DNA from: Roseomonas sp.
Lineage (GTDB): Bacteria > Pseudomonadota > Alphaproteobacteria > Acetobacterales > Acetobacteraceae
Assembly: GCA_020249865.1 (NCBI GenBank)
Contig: JADCEV010000071.1
Span: 1-51,213, forward strand
DNA: 51,213 bases
Direction: 5' to 3'
Shown: one piece after another, positions 43,546 through 51,213 of the stretch
How positions within the stretch are numbered: the first letter of the stretch is position 1
Layout of the letters: every line of letters begins with the position of its first letter
Notes under the pieces: generated by a model
Told to the model about the DNA's origin: nothing
The model's database searches: none
Seen by the model: only the letters and a program-made list of their open reading frames with translations
Position numbers and translations under genes: made by a program

Positions 43546-44318
43546 GTGGCGCGGTGCCGAAAATCCGCCTGCGTGGGCTGTCAAAGGCTTTTGGCCCGAA
43601 GCAGGTGCTGGATGGGGTGGACCTCGATATCCGCGCCGGTCATGGCATGGTGATTCTGGGTGGTTCGGGTTCCGGCAAATCCGTCACCATCAAATGCATC
43701 CTGGGGCTGATTGAACCCGATGCCGGCAGCATTGAAATTGACGGCCAGAACATCCTGAAACTGCCGCGGCGGGAGCGTGAGGCGCTCAATGACCGCATCG
43801 GCATGCTGTTTCAGAATGGCGCGCTGTTCGATAGCCTGCCGGTCTGGGAAAATGTTTGCTTCAAGCTGCTGGCGCAAAAGCGCATCACGCGCGCCCGCGC
43901 CCGTGACAAGGCGGCCGAGGTACTGGCGCAAGTGGGCCTTGCTGCATCGGTGGGTGATCTTTCGCCATCAGAGCTTTCGGGCGGTATGCAAAAGCGCGTC
44001 GCCCTGGCGCGCGCCATTGCGGCGGAGCCCGAGATCATTTTCTTCGACGAACCGACAACCGGGCTTGATCCCATCATGGGCGCTGTGATTGATGGACTGA
44101 TCGTGGATGTGGTGCATCGGCTGGGGGCGACCGCCGTTTCCATCACGCATGACATGGCAAGCGCGCGGCGCATCGCCGATGACGCTGCGATGATCCATAA
44201 GGGCCGCATTATCTGGACCGGTGAGGCCGCGAAGCTTGGCGATACCGGCAATGCCATGGTGGACCAATTCGCCCGTGGTGAGCGGGAAGGGCCGATACAG
44301 ATGGAGTTGAGGCGGTAG
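43542..44318 (+). CDS. mlaF: MlaF-type lipid ABC transporter ATPase
   Basis: This 258-residue ATPase has Walker A GGSGSGKS (40-47), the MlaF-specific Q-loop region MLFQNGALFDSLPVWENV, the signature ELSGGMQKRVALARA, Walker B IIFFDEPTTGLDP and the switch His in SITHDMASARRI. It drives MlaE, with which it is coupled by a four-base overlap. The gene is followed by a block of hairpins at 44344-44456 and by a convergent nitronate monooxygenase gene; mlaD does not follow, which departs from the E. coli order. Family assignment is firm. Confidence 0.92.
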   Translation: MSGAVPKIRLRGLSKAFGPKQVLDGVDLDIRAGHGMVILGGSGSGKSVTIKCILGLIEPDAGSIEIDGQNILKLPRREREALNDRIGMLFQNGALFDSLPVWENVCFKLLAQKRITRARARDKAAEVLAQVGLAASVGDLSPSELSGGMQKRVALARAIAAEPEIIFFDEPTTGLDPIMGAVIDGLIVDVVHRLGATAVSITHDMASARRIADDAAMIHKGRIIWTGEAAKLGDTGNAMVDQFARGEREGPIQMELRR

Positions 44319-44343
44319 CGGTAAGGCTGACCAGGAAAAGCGC

Positions 44344-44456
44344 CAAACGCCCGCCGAAGGCGGGCGCGAGCCCGAATGGGCGACGCCGCTTATGCGGCGA
44401 AGCCAAGCGCGCGGAGGCGCGCGCCGGCGTTTGAGGGCGGATCGGCGACGATCCGC
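44344..44456. repeat. Five-hairpin intergenic element between convergent genes
   Basis: This short gap between convergent genes contains five palindromes in a row: GCCCGCC-GAA-GGCGGGC (44349-44365), GCCC-GAAT-GGGC (44370-44381), CGCCGC-TTAT-GCGGCG (44384-44399), GCGCGC-GGAG-GCGCGC (44407-44422) and GCGGATC-GGCGAC-GATCCGC around 44437-44456. CAAAC (44344-44348) and GTTTG (44429-44433) can also pair, closing the first four hairpins into a multibranch structure. It could end transcription from both sides or be a copy of a dispersed palindromic repeat. I see no second copy in this window. No ORF of note lies here. Confidence 0.6.
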
Positions 44457-44467
44457 AACAATTTGAA

Positions 44468-45406
44468 TCAGGCGGCGAAGCCCCTGTTCAACCCCGCAAT
44501 CGCCGCATCATATTCACGCCTCAGCCGCGCCACCAATTCCGCCGTGCTCGGCACATCCTGAATGGCGCCCACCCCCTGGCCGGCGGACCAGATATTCTTC
44601 CAGGCGCGTTTTTCGCTGCTGCCCAAATGAAGTTCCCTGTTGAATTCTGGCAGGTTCGCGGGGTCCAGCCCCGCCGCTTCCAGCGACGCACGCAGGAAAT
44701 TGCCATTCACGCCACTAATCGCATTGGTATAGACAATATCCTTCGCCGTCGCGGCCAGGATCATCTGCTTGTAATCCTCTGGCGCGCGGCTTTCAGTGGT
44801 CGCGATGAAGCGCGTGCCCAAATACGCGAAATCCGCCCCCGTCGCCCGTGCCGCCACCACATGCGCCCCGGTCGACATGGCGCCTGAGAGGATGATGGTT
44901 CCCTGATAAAATTGCCGGATCTCCTGCACAAAGGCGAAGGGGTTATAGGTGCCGGCATGCCCGCCCGCGCCGGCGCATACCGCGATCAGCCCATCAACGC
45001 CGGCTTCCGCGGCCTTCTGCGCATGGCGCAGATTGATCACGTCATGAAACACCAACCCGCCATAGCCATGGATGGCATCCACCACTTCGGATACCGCACC
45101 GAGTGAGGTGATCACGAAGGGCACGCGCTGGCGCACGGTTTCCGCCAAATCCGCATCCAGCCTGGCATTGGACCGATGCACAATCAGATTGACGCCAAAG
45201 GGCGCGGCGGCATTGCCGGTTCGCTCCCGGATTTCCACCAGCCATTCGCCATAGCCTTCCGTGCTGCGCTGATTGAGCGCTGGGAAACTGCCCACCACGC
45301 CCGCCTTGCAGGTTTCCACCACCAGATCGGGGCCGGAGACCAGGAACATGGGGGCGGCAATCACCGGCAGGGCGATTCTGCCCTGAAACAAGGCGGGGAT
45401 GGGCAT
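44468..45406 (-). CDS. Nitronate monooxygenase (2-nitropropane dioxygenase family)
   Basis: This 312-residue flavin-dependent TIM-barrel enzyme oxidises alkyl nitronates with oxygen. Landmarks are LPVIAAPMFLVSGPDLV, GVVGSFPALNQRS, APFGVNLIVHRSNAR, VCAGAGGHAGTYNPFAFVQEIR for FMN phosphate binding, SGAMSTGAHVVAARATGADFAYLGTRFIAT and SGVNGNFLRASLEAAGLDP. These match the class of bacterial NMO-like proteins that often have broader or unknown substrates. The gene is convergent with mlaF and divergent from the TPP-enzyme gene. It appears complete. Confidence 0.88.
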   Translation of the reverse strand: MPIPALFQGRIALPVIAAPMFLVSGPDLVVETCKAGVVGSFPALNQRSTEGYGEWLVEIRERTGNAAAPFGVNLIVHRSNARLDADLAETVRQRVPFVITSLGAVSEVVDAIHGYGGLVFHDVINLRHAQKAAEAGVDGLIAVCAGAGGHAGTYNPFAFVQEIRQFYQGTIILSGAMSTGAHVVAARATGADFAYLGTRFIATTESRAPEDYKQMILAATAKDIVYTNAISGVNGNFLRASLEAAGLDPANLPEFNRELHLGSSEKRAWKNIWSAGQGVGAIQDVPSTAELVARLRREYDAAIAGLNRGFAA

Positions 45407-45508
45407 GGGCGATCCTTCAAAAGGGCAAGCGGCAGCCTGCCGGGGGCGGGCTTGGGGCGCAAGGCCATTGCCTTATTTCATCCAGGCGCAAAGCAAGCCT
45501 AGGCTTCC

Positions 45509-45535
45509 CCCCAGGCACCGAAAGCGTGCCAGGGG
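45509..45535 (+). promoter_or_regulatory. Stem-loop in the 5' leader of the TPP-enzyme gene
   Basis: CCCC-A-GGCAC (45509-45518) can pair with GTGCC-A-GGGG (45526-45535), nine pairs with one A-A mismatch around a seven-base loop CGAAAGC. It lies about 40 bases before the ATG of the TPP enzyme, and a second palindrome, TGGCGCCA, follows. It may be a leader structure that affects expression of the operon; it fits no riboswitch that I know. Confidence 0.35.
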
Positions 45536-45574
45536 ATGAAACGGCGCCTGGCGCCAGGGTAGAGGAAGTCCGGT

Positions 45575-47203
45575 ATGAAACTCGGCGCGGCCATCGCGGA
45601 AATCATGAAGCGTGAGGGGATTCAGATCCTCACCGGCTATCCGGTAAATCACTTGATCGAATATGCGGCGGATGCGGATATCCGCCCGATCATGGTCCGG
45701 CAGGAGAGAATCGGCCTGCACATGGCGGATGCCATTTCGCGTGTGACATCGGGCCGCACCATTGGCGCCTTCTGCATGCAGCATGGCCCGGGTGCCGAGA
45801 ATGCCTATGGCGGTGTCGCGCAATGCTACGGCGAAAGCGTGCCGGTTTTGGTGCTGCCCATGGGCTATCCGCGCCGCATTGCGCATATTGATCCTAACTT
45901 CAATTCTTCCGTGCAAATGCGCGGCATCACCAAATCCGCCGAGCCGATCATGAGCGCGGCTGAGGTGCCGAATATCCTGCGCCGTGCCTTTGCCCGTCTG
46001 CGCAATGGCCGTGGCGGTCCCGTGCTGGTCGAAATCCCGACCGATATGTGGAATGAGGAAGTGCCGGAACCGCTGGCCTATCACCCGGTGGCGGCGACGC
46101 GCTATGGCCCCGATCCGGCGGATGTGGAACGCGCGGCAGCGATGCTGGCTAAGGCAAAGCGGCCCGTGATCTATGCCGGCACCGGCGTGCATTGGGCGCG
46201 GGCCTGGCCGCAATTGCAGGCCCTGGCTGAAATGCTGGCCGCCCCGGTCACCACCAGCCTTGGCGGTAAATCCGCCTTCCCGGAAGATCACCCGCTGGCC
46301 TTGGGGTCAGGTGGCCTCGCGATGCGGCGTGGCGTGCGGCATTTCCTGGATAATGCAGATGTCATTCTTGGGATTGGCTGTTCCTTCACCGAAACCAATT
46401 TCGGCGTGAAAATGCCCGCCGGCAAGAAGATCATTCACGCGACGCTCGATCCTGATCATTTGGGCAAGGATGTGCCGATTGAAATCGGCCTGGTGGGTGA
46501 TGCGGGGCTGACGATGGATGGGCTGATCGCGGATTTGGCGACGCGTATCAAAAAGCCGCGCAGCAGCACGGCGGTGGCCAAGGAAATCGCCGGCCTGAAC
46601 AAGGAATGGCTCGCGGCCTGGGCGCATAAAACGGATAGCGATGCATCCCCGCTCAACCCCTATCGCGTGCTGCGCGATTTGTGGCGGACGGTGGATGTGG
46701 ACAATACCATCATCACCCATGATGCCGGCAGCCCGCGCGATCAGCTCTCGCCCTTCTGGGTCAGCCGCAAGCCGCTGACCTATTTGGGCTGGGGCAAGAC
46801 GACGCAGTTGGGTTATGGGCTTGGGCTCGCCATGGGGGCGAAGCTTGCCGCACCCGATAAGCTTTGCATCAATGTCTGGGGTGATGCCGCGATTGGCTTT
46901 ACGGGCATGGATTTTGAAACGGCGGTGCGTGAACGTATCCCGATCCTGTCCATCCTGCTCAATAACTTCTCCATGGCGATTGAATTGAAGGTCATGCCGA
47001 TCAGCACGAAGAAATATCGCTCCACCGATATTTCCGGTGATTACGCGGCGATGGCGCGCGCCTTTGGCGGTTATGGTGAAAGGGTGGAACAGGTCGCGGA
47101 TATCATCCCGGCCATCAAGCGCGGCATTGAACAGACCAAGAATGGCACGCCGGCGCTGCTTGAATTCATCACATCGAAGGAAACGGAAGTCTCACGCCAA
47201 TGA
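45575..47203 (+). CDS. Thiamine-pyrophosphate enzyme, acetolactate synthase-like
   Basis: This 542-residue protein has the three TPP-enzyme domains. The N-terminal pyrimidine-binding domain shows EIMKREGIQILTGYPVNHLIEYA and VRQERIGLHMADAISRVTSG (with the catalytic Glu in RQE), the central domain KRPVIYAGTGVHWARAW, and the C-terminal domain ends with WGDAAIGFTGMDFETAVRERIPILSILLNN, the TPP/Mg motif GDAxxxx..N. Relatives include acetolactate synthase, oxalyl-CoA decarboxylase and sulfoacetaldehyde-type enzymes. AGAGGAAG precedes the ATG. No small regulatory IlvN subunit is encoded, and the gene heads an ABC importer operon, so a catabolic decarboxylase or ligase acting on the imported compound is likelier than amino-acid synthesis. 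Confidence 0.82.
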   Translation: MKLGAAIAEIMKREGIQILTGYPVNHLIEYAADADIRPIMVRQERIGLHMADAISRVTSGRTIGAFCMQHGPGAENAYGGVAQCYGESVPVLVLPMGYPRRIAHIDPNFNSSVQMRGITKSAEPIMSAAEVPNILRRAFARLRNGRGGPVLVEIPTDMWNEEVPEPLAYHPVAATRYGPDPADVERAAAMLAKAKRPVIYAGTGVHWARAWPQLQALAEMLAAPVTTSLGGKSAFPEDHPLALGSGGLAMRRGVRHFLDNADVILGIGCSFTETNFGVKMPAGKKIIHATLDPDHLGKDVPIEIGLVGDAGLTMDGLIADLATRIKKPRSSTAVAKEIAGLNKEWLAAWAHKTDSDASPLNPYRVLRDLWRTVDVDNTIITHDAGSPRDQLSPFWVSRKPLTYLGWGKTTQLGYGLGLAMGAKLAAPDKLCINVWGDAAIGFTGMDFETAVRERIPILSILLNNFSMAIELKVMPISTKKYRSTDISGDYAAMARAFGGYGERVEQVADIIPAIKRGIEQTKNGTPALLEFITSKETEVSRQ

Positions 47204-47236
47204 AGCGGGTCACCGCAGGCCGGGAAGGAATAATGC

Positions 47237-48289
47237 ATGGCGACGGTTGAAATTCGCGAAGTCAGGAAGGCCTTCGGTTCCACGCAGATATTACATGGCG
47301 TGAGCGTGGATATTGAGGATGGGCAATTTGTTGTCCTTGTCGGGCCTTCGGGCTGTGGCAAATCCACGCTGCTCCGCATGCTGGCGGGGCTTGAGAATAT
47401 TACGGGTGGTGAGATCGCGATTGGCGGAAGGGTGGTGAATAAGGTGCCGCCCAAGGACCGTGACATTGCGATGGTCTTCCAGAATTACGCGCTTTATCCG
47501 CATATGACTGTCTATGAAAACATGGCGTTTTCCATGAAGCTGGCGGGCGCGCCCAAGGAAGTCATGGATCAGGAAGTGCAGAAGGCCGCGCGGATTCTGG
47601 GGCTTGAGCAACTTCTGCATCGCTATCCGCGCCAGCTTTCCGGTGGTCAGCGTCAGCGCGTTGCCATGGGGCGCGCCATTGTGCGCAACCCGCAAGTGTT
47701 TCTGTTTGATGAACCGCTATCCAATCTTGATGCCAAGCTGCGCGTGCAGATGCGCGCCGAAATCAAGGAATTGCATCAGCGCCTGAAGGTCACGACGGTT
47801 TACGTGACGCATGATCAGATCGAAGCCATGACCATGGCGGATAAGATCGTGGTCATGAACCATGGCCGGATCGAACAGGCCGGCGCGCCGCTCGAACTCT
47901 ATGACCGCCCGGCCAATCTTTTTGTTGCAGGCTTCATCGGATCACCGGCGATGAATCTGATCGCTGGGCGCATCAAGGATGGCAGCTTCATTGATGGCAG
48001 CGGCACAAGCTGGCCCTTGCCACCCGCCTATGCCAATCGCGAAGGGGCGGAAGTGATTTATGGTATTCGACCTGAGCATCTGCGCCTGGATCCAAATGGC
48101 ATTAAGACCACCATCCAAGTGGTGGAGCCCACAGGGTCTGAGACGCAGGTGATCCTGCGGGTTGGTGAGATCACCGTCATGGGCGCATTCCGCGAGAGGA
48201 TCGCATCCCATCACGGTGACGCGCTTGCGATATCGCCCGAGCTTTCCCTTGTGCATATCTTCGACAAGGCAAGCGGGCAAAGGATTTAG
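47237..48289 (+). CDS. Sugar-type ABC importer ATPase (UgpC/MalK-like)
   Basis: This 350-residue ATPase has Walker [10 protein letters not shown] (36-44), Q-loop [18 protein letters not shown], signature [15 protein letters not shown], Walker [17 protein letters not shown] and switch [17 protein letters not shown], then a C-terminal TOBE-type domain (about residues 240-350) with [11 protein letters not shown]. These are traits of CUT1 importers for sugars and glycerol 3-phosphate. It precedes the binding protein and permease genes and follows the TPP enzyme by 33 bases. One ATPase of this type often serves several importers. Confidence 0.9.
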   Translation: MATVEIREVRKAFGSTQILHGVSVDIEDGQFVVLVGPSGCGKSTLLRMLAGLENITGGEIAIGGRVVNKVPPKDRDIAMVFQNYALYPHMTVYENMAFSMKLAGAPKEVMDQEVQKAARILGLEQLLHRYPRQLSGGQRQRVAMGRAIVRNPQVFLFDEPLSNLDAKLRVQMRAEIKELHQRLKVTTVYVTHDQIEAMTMADKIVVMNHGRIEQAGAPLELYDRPANLFVAGFIGSPAMNLIAGRIKDGSFIDGSGTSWPLPPAYANREGAEVIYGIRPEHLRLDPNGIKTTIQVVEPTGSETQVILRVGEITVMGAFRERIASHHGDALAISPELSLVHIFDKASGQRI

Positions 48290-48322
48290 TTTCCGTCCAA
48301 CCAAACATCAGGGAGTGAAGAA

Positions 48323-49666
48323 ATGGCCAATATCATCACAAGACGCAGTATCCTTGGCGCCGGTGTCGGCATGGCGGCACTGGCCGCTGGTGGCGAGGCG
48401 CTGGCGCAGAATCTGACGCGTGGCGATGCCAGCGTTGCCGCTCCGCGCCTGCCGATCGAAAACGGCGCCACCTTGCGCATCCTGCGCCCGGTGCGCTTTG
48501 TCCAGCCGGATGAGGATGTGTTCCGGGCCTCTGCCGCACGCTTTACCCAACAGACCGGCGTTCAGGTGCGCGTGGATTTTGTGGGTTGGGAAGACATCAA
48601 CCAGCAAACCGCCGTCACCGCCAATACCGGCGCCGGCCCGGATTGCATCATCGGCTTTGGCGATGCGCCACACATCTACGTGGACAAGCTGGTTGAGGTT
48701 TCGGATATCGCTGAATATCTCGGCCGAAAATATGGCGGCTGGATGTTTGGCGGTGAGAAGCTCGGCAAGCGTCACGGCACCAATAACTGGATCGGCCTGC
48801 CGATGGGTGGCACCTCCGGCCCGCTGATCTGGCGCAAATCAGCCGTCAATGAAGTGGGTTTCCAGTCACCGCCAAATGATCTGGCAAGCTTCCTTGAACT
48901 TTGCCGGCGTTTGCGCCGCATCAACAAGCCGGCTGGTTTCGCGCTTGGTAACGCGGTTGGCGATGGCAATGGCTTCGCCAATTGGCTGATGTGGAGCCAT
49001 GGCGCTTCCATCATTGATGAAAGCGGTGCGGTTTCGGTCAATAGCCCGCAGACGCTCGCGGCGCTGAATTACCTCAGGGAACTCTACCCGACCTTCGTTG
49101 ATGGCGGCACGATTGCCTGGGGCGATATCAGCAACAACCAGGCCTATGCGGCCAATACCTGCTGGCTGACGCAAAATGGCGTGTCGCTTTATTTCGCGCT
49201 CAAGAATGATCCGGCGACGCGGCCGATTGCCGAAGATTCCGAACATAGCGTGATGCCGCTTGGCGTTGCGAATAGCTGGCCGAATGCGCCGCTCACACTG
49301 AATGCCATGGTCTTCCGCCACAGCCGCTTCCCCAATGCGGCCAAGGCCTTCCTGGCATTCATGATGGAAGTGGAACAATATGAGCCATGGCTCAATGCCA
49401 ATCTTGGCTATTGGGCGCATCCGCTGAATGCCTATCGCGCCGCTTCGGTTTGGACCAGCGATCCGAAGGTCACGATCTTCCGTGATGCCATGAATAATCA
49501 GTTCTGGAACGGCTATAAGGGCCCGATCTCTGAGGCTTCTGGCCAGGCCAACGCTGAATATGTGCTGGTGCAGATGTTTGCTTCTGTTGCGGCCGGTCAG
49601 GCAACGCCGGAAGCGGCGATGCGTGAGGCAGAACGGCGGTCGCGCCGCATTTTCCGTCGCGCGTGA
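48323..49666 (+). CDS. ABC importer solute-binding protein, family 1
   Basis: This 447-residue periplasmic protein has a twin-arginine-like signal (TRRSILGAGVGMAALAAGGEALAQ, cleavage near Ala28) and a family 1 fold visible from TLRILRPVRFVQPDEDVF, FTQQTGVQVRVDFVGWEDINQQ and the GPDCIIGFGDAPHIY block, then GGTIAWGDISNNQAYAANTCW and VMPLGVANSWPNAPL. It captures an unknown ligand, probably a sugar or polyol, for the permeases that follow. A strong stem-loop lies nine bases after its stop. The signal suggests export in folded form (inference). Confidence 0.87.
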   Translation: MANIITRRSILGAGVGMAALAAGGEALAQNLTRGDASVAAPRLPIENGATLRILRPVRFVQPDEDVFRASAARFTQQTGVQVRVDFVGWEDINQQTAVTANTGAGPDCIIGFGDAPHIYVDKLVEVSDIAEYLGRKYGGWMFGGEKLGKRHGTNNWIGLPMGGTSGPLIWRKSAVNEVGFQSPPNDLASFLELCRRLRRINKPAGFALGNAVGDGNGFANWLMWSHGASIIDESGAVSVNSPQTLAALNYLRELYPTFVDGGTIAWGDISNNQAYAANTCWLTQNGVSLYFALKNDPATRPIAEDSEHSVMPLGVANSWPNAPLTLNAMVFRHSRFPNAAKAFLAFMMEVEQYEPWLNANLGYWAHPLNAYRAASVWTSDPKVTIFRDAMNNQFWNGYKGPISEASGQANAEYVLVQMFASVAAGQATPEAAMREAERRSRRIFRRA

Positions 49667-49674
49667 ACCAAACA

Positions 49675-49703
49675 GGGGCGGCCTTCAACGTAAAGGCCGC
49701 CCC
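49675..49703 (+). terminator. Intercistronic stem-loop after the binding-protein gene
   Basis: GGGGCGGCCTT (49675-49685) and AAGGCCGCCCC (49693-49703) form a perfect 11-pair stem with a seven-base loop CAACGTA; only CTT follows, so it is not a clean terminator. It sits between the solute-binding gene and the first permease. In such operons a hairpin here is known to protect the upstream mRNA and reduce downstream transcription, so that binding protein exceeds permease; that role is inferred. Confidence 0.65.
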
Positions 49704-49721
49704 CTTGCCGGAGCCCTGCTG

Positions 49722-50672
49722 ATGTCAAGCAATACCACCGGATGGGTCAGGCCGAAGATTGAGCAGAACTGGCTGACAAGGCTGCTCGATTGGAAGCCCT
49801 TCCTGATCATCATCTGCCTGCTGCCCGCGATTGGGCTGCTCGCGGTATTCCTGACCTATCCGCTCGGGCTCGGCATTTGGCTTGCCTTTACCGATACCAC
49901 GATTGGTCGCAGTGGGCGCTGGGTAGGGCTTGAGAATTTCGAATTCATGATCGAAGACCCCATTTTCTGGAATGCGGTGTTCTTCAGTGTCTTTTATACG
50001 GGCATCGCCACCATTGGGAAATTCGCTCTTGGGCTTTGGCTGGCGCTGCTGCTGAACAATCATTTGCCCTTCAAATCGCTGCTGCGTGCCATCATCCTGC
50101 TGCCCTGGATTGTGCCAACAGTGCTGACAGCGGTGGCCTTTTGGTGGATCTACAATCCGCAATTTTCAATCATTTCCTGGATGCTGATCGAACTTGGTCT
50201 GCGCGATACCAATGTGGATTTCATCAATACCGCCTGGCCGGCGCGCTGGTCCCTGATTGCGGCCAATATCTGGCGCGGCATTCCCTTTGTCGCGATCTCG
50301 CTGCTCGCGGGTTTGCAGACGATTTCGCCATCGCTTTATGAGGCTGCGCTTCTGGATGGCTCAACCGCCTGGCAGCGCTTCCGCTACATCACCTTCCCGA
50401 TGCTGCTGCCGATCTTGGCGATTGTGATGACTTTCAGCATCATCTTCACCTTCACGGATTTCCAGTTGGTCTATGCCATCACGCGTGGCGGGCCGGTGAA
50501 TTCCACGCATTTGCTGGCAACACTTGCCTTCCAGCGCGGCATCCCCGCAGGGCAATTGGGTGAAGGTGCGGCGATTGCGGTTTCCATGATCCCCTTCCTC
50601 GTTTTCGCGACGCTCTTCAGCTATTTCGCGCTGGCGCGGCGCAAGTGGCAGCAGGGCGAAGCCAATGACTGA
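49722..50672 (+). CDS. ABC importer permease (MalF/UgpA-like)
   Basis: This 316-residue membrane protein has about six hydrophobic segments, starting with FLIIICLLPAIGLLAVFLTYPLGLGIWLAFTDT. The EAA loop that meets the ATPase is YEAALLDGSTAWQRFRYITFPMLLP (about residues 206-230), with the EAAxxDG core. Its N-terminal cytoplasmic tail contains WVRPKIEQNWLTRLLDWKPF. It forms the pore together with the next permease. The start at 49722 is chosen for the GGAG eleven bases before it and because the longer frame lies in the binding-protein gene. Confidence 0.9.
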   Translation: MSSNTTGWVRPKIEQNWLTRLLDWKPFLIIICLLPAIGLLAVFLTYPLGLGIWLAFTDTTIGRSGRWVGLENFEFMIEDPIFWNAVFFSVFYTGIATIGKFALGLWLALLLNNHLPFKSLLRAIILLPWIVPTVLTAVAFWWIYNPQFSIISWMLIELGLRDTNVDFINTAWPARWSLIAANIWRGIPFVAISLLAGLQTISPSLYEAALLDGSTAWQRFRYITFPMLLPILAIVMTFSIIFTFTDFQLVYAITRGGPVNSTHLLATLAFQRGIPAGQLGEGAAIAVSMIPFLVFATLFSYFALARRKWQQGEAND

Positions 50673-50690
50673 TGCCGGGAAGAACAAGAA

Positions 50691-51213
50691 ATGAACGCAA
50701 CAACTGAAACAACGGAAACCCAATCCAGCGCCGCTGCCTCACAGGAAACCATGGCCTGGGACAGCAAGGCACGGCGGATGGTCACCATCTACCTGCCGCT
50801 TGCTTGCTTTCTGATCATCCTGCTGTTTCCGTTTTATTGGATGACCATCACATCCTTCAAACCGAATGCGGAGCTTTACGACTACAAGACGCATAACCCG
50901 TTTTGGATCAGCTCCCCTACCTTGGATCACATCAGGTTGCTGCTGTTCAACACCGCCTACCCAAGGTGGCTGATGACAACGATGATGGTGGCGATTGGCG
51001 CCACTGTTCTCTCCCTCGTCAGCTCCACACTTGCGGCCTATGCCATCCAGCGCTTGCGGTTCAAGGGCAGCCAATATGTCGGGCTTGGGATTTACCTTGC
51101 CTATCTGGTGCCGCCTTCCATCCTGTTCATTCCGCTGGCCACCATGGTGTTTCAGCTTGGGCTGTTTGATACGCCCTTTGCGCTGATCCTGGTTTATCCG
51201 ACCTTCCTTGTGC
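50691..51213 (+). CDS. ABC importer permease (MalG/UgpE-like), partial
   Basis: The gene starts at the ATG 50691 and runs to the window edge, giving 174 codons without a stop. The product begins MNATTETTETQSSAAAS, a Thr/Ser-rich tail, then YLPLACFLIILLFPFYWMTITSFKPNAELY, the usual first segment of MalG-type permeases, and STLAAYAIQRLRFKG with LAYLVPPSILFIPLATMVFQLG. The EAA loop lies beyond the window. It pairs with the permease that ends 18 bases earlier. Confidence 0.87.
   Translation, partial: MNATTETTETQSSAAASQETMAWDSKARRMVTIYLPLACFLIILLFPFYWMTITSFKPNAELYDYKTHNPFWISSPTLDHIRLLLFNTAYPRWLMTTMMVAIGATVLSLVSSTLAAYAIQRLRFKGSQYVGLGIYLAYLVPPSILFIPLATMVFQLGLFDTPFALILVYPTFLV

Noticed and set aside
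45562-45573. GAGGAAGTCCGG, reminiscent of the conserved start of RNase P RNA
   Set aside because: It is the ribosome site and spacer of the TPP-enzyme gene; none of the other RNase P motifs are present.
1-51213. CRISPR arrays, insertion sequences, rRNA
   Set aside because: No regularly spaced direct repeats, transposase genes or rRNA sequence could be recognised anywhere in the window.

Overview
The window is high-GC, densely coded bacterial chromosome, most likely from an alphaproteobacterium of the Acetobacteraceae type (Roseomonas-like). This rests on gene neighbourhoods (TPR lipoprotein-ispE-tRNA-Gln; dnaB-alr-ABC lipid transporter; rpe-heparinase) and on the abundance of Bug/TTT-type and ABC solute-binding proteins. 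The organism is an inference, since no rRNA is present.

Region 1 (1-6.6 kb) is the end of a prophage or domesticated phage module. Read leftwards from a LexA-like S24 repressor, it holds a DUF6362-like protein, an uncharacterised protein, a small Pro/Ala-rich protein, a T7-type portal, scaffold, major capsid protein, tail tubular protein A and a frameshifted tail tubular protein B that runs off the window. No terminase, integrase or polymerase is visible. Promoter-like elements lie at the repressor and in front of the portal block.

Region 2 (6.7-14.4 kb) is mostly core metabolism: a 51-residue membrane protein coupled to an atypical DsbB, PncC, an MFS transporter, a GabD-type dehydrogenase, a Bug protein, a TPR lipoprotein, ispE (probably with a CTG start) and tRNA-Gln(UUG).

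Region 3 (14.5-23.7 kb) makes and exports a surface polysaccharide: an RgpF-like protein, a GT2 glycosyltransferase and a methyltransferase in visibly AT-richer DNA, a Wzm/Wzt-type ABC exporter, a GT4 glycosyltransferase, a heparinase II/III family protein and rpe.

Region 4 (23.8-40.1 kb) holds detoxification and accessory catabolism: methyltransferases, a DUF985 cupin, two GST-like proteins, glyoxalase II and an SMP-30 lactonase. A tightly coupled five-gene operon follows (glpK, SelA-like PLP enzyme, AtuA, FkbM-type methyltransferase, AtuA small subunit). After it come an amidohydrolase, a TIM-barrel isomerase, a family 5 solute-binding protein broken by an amber codon, a second Bug protein and an extradiol-dioxygenase-like protein.

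Region 5 (40.1-51.2 kb) holds dnaB, alr and an mlaE/mlaF pair, then a five-hairpin intergenic element, a nitronate monooxygenase, and a TPP-dependent enzyme heading a sugar-type ABC importer operon (ATPase, binding protein, two permeases, the last cut by the window edge) with a strong stem-loop after the binding-protein gene. No intergenic stretch exceeds 300 bases.
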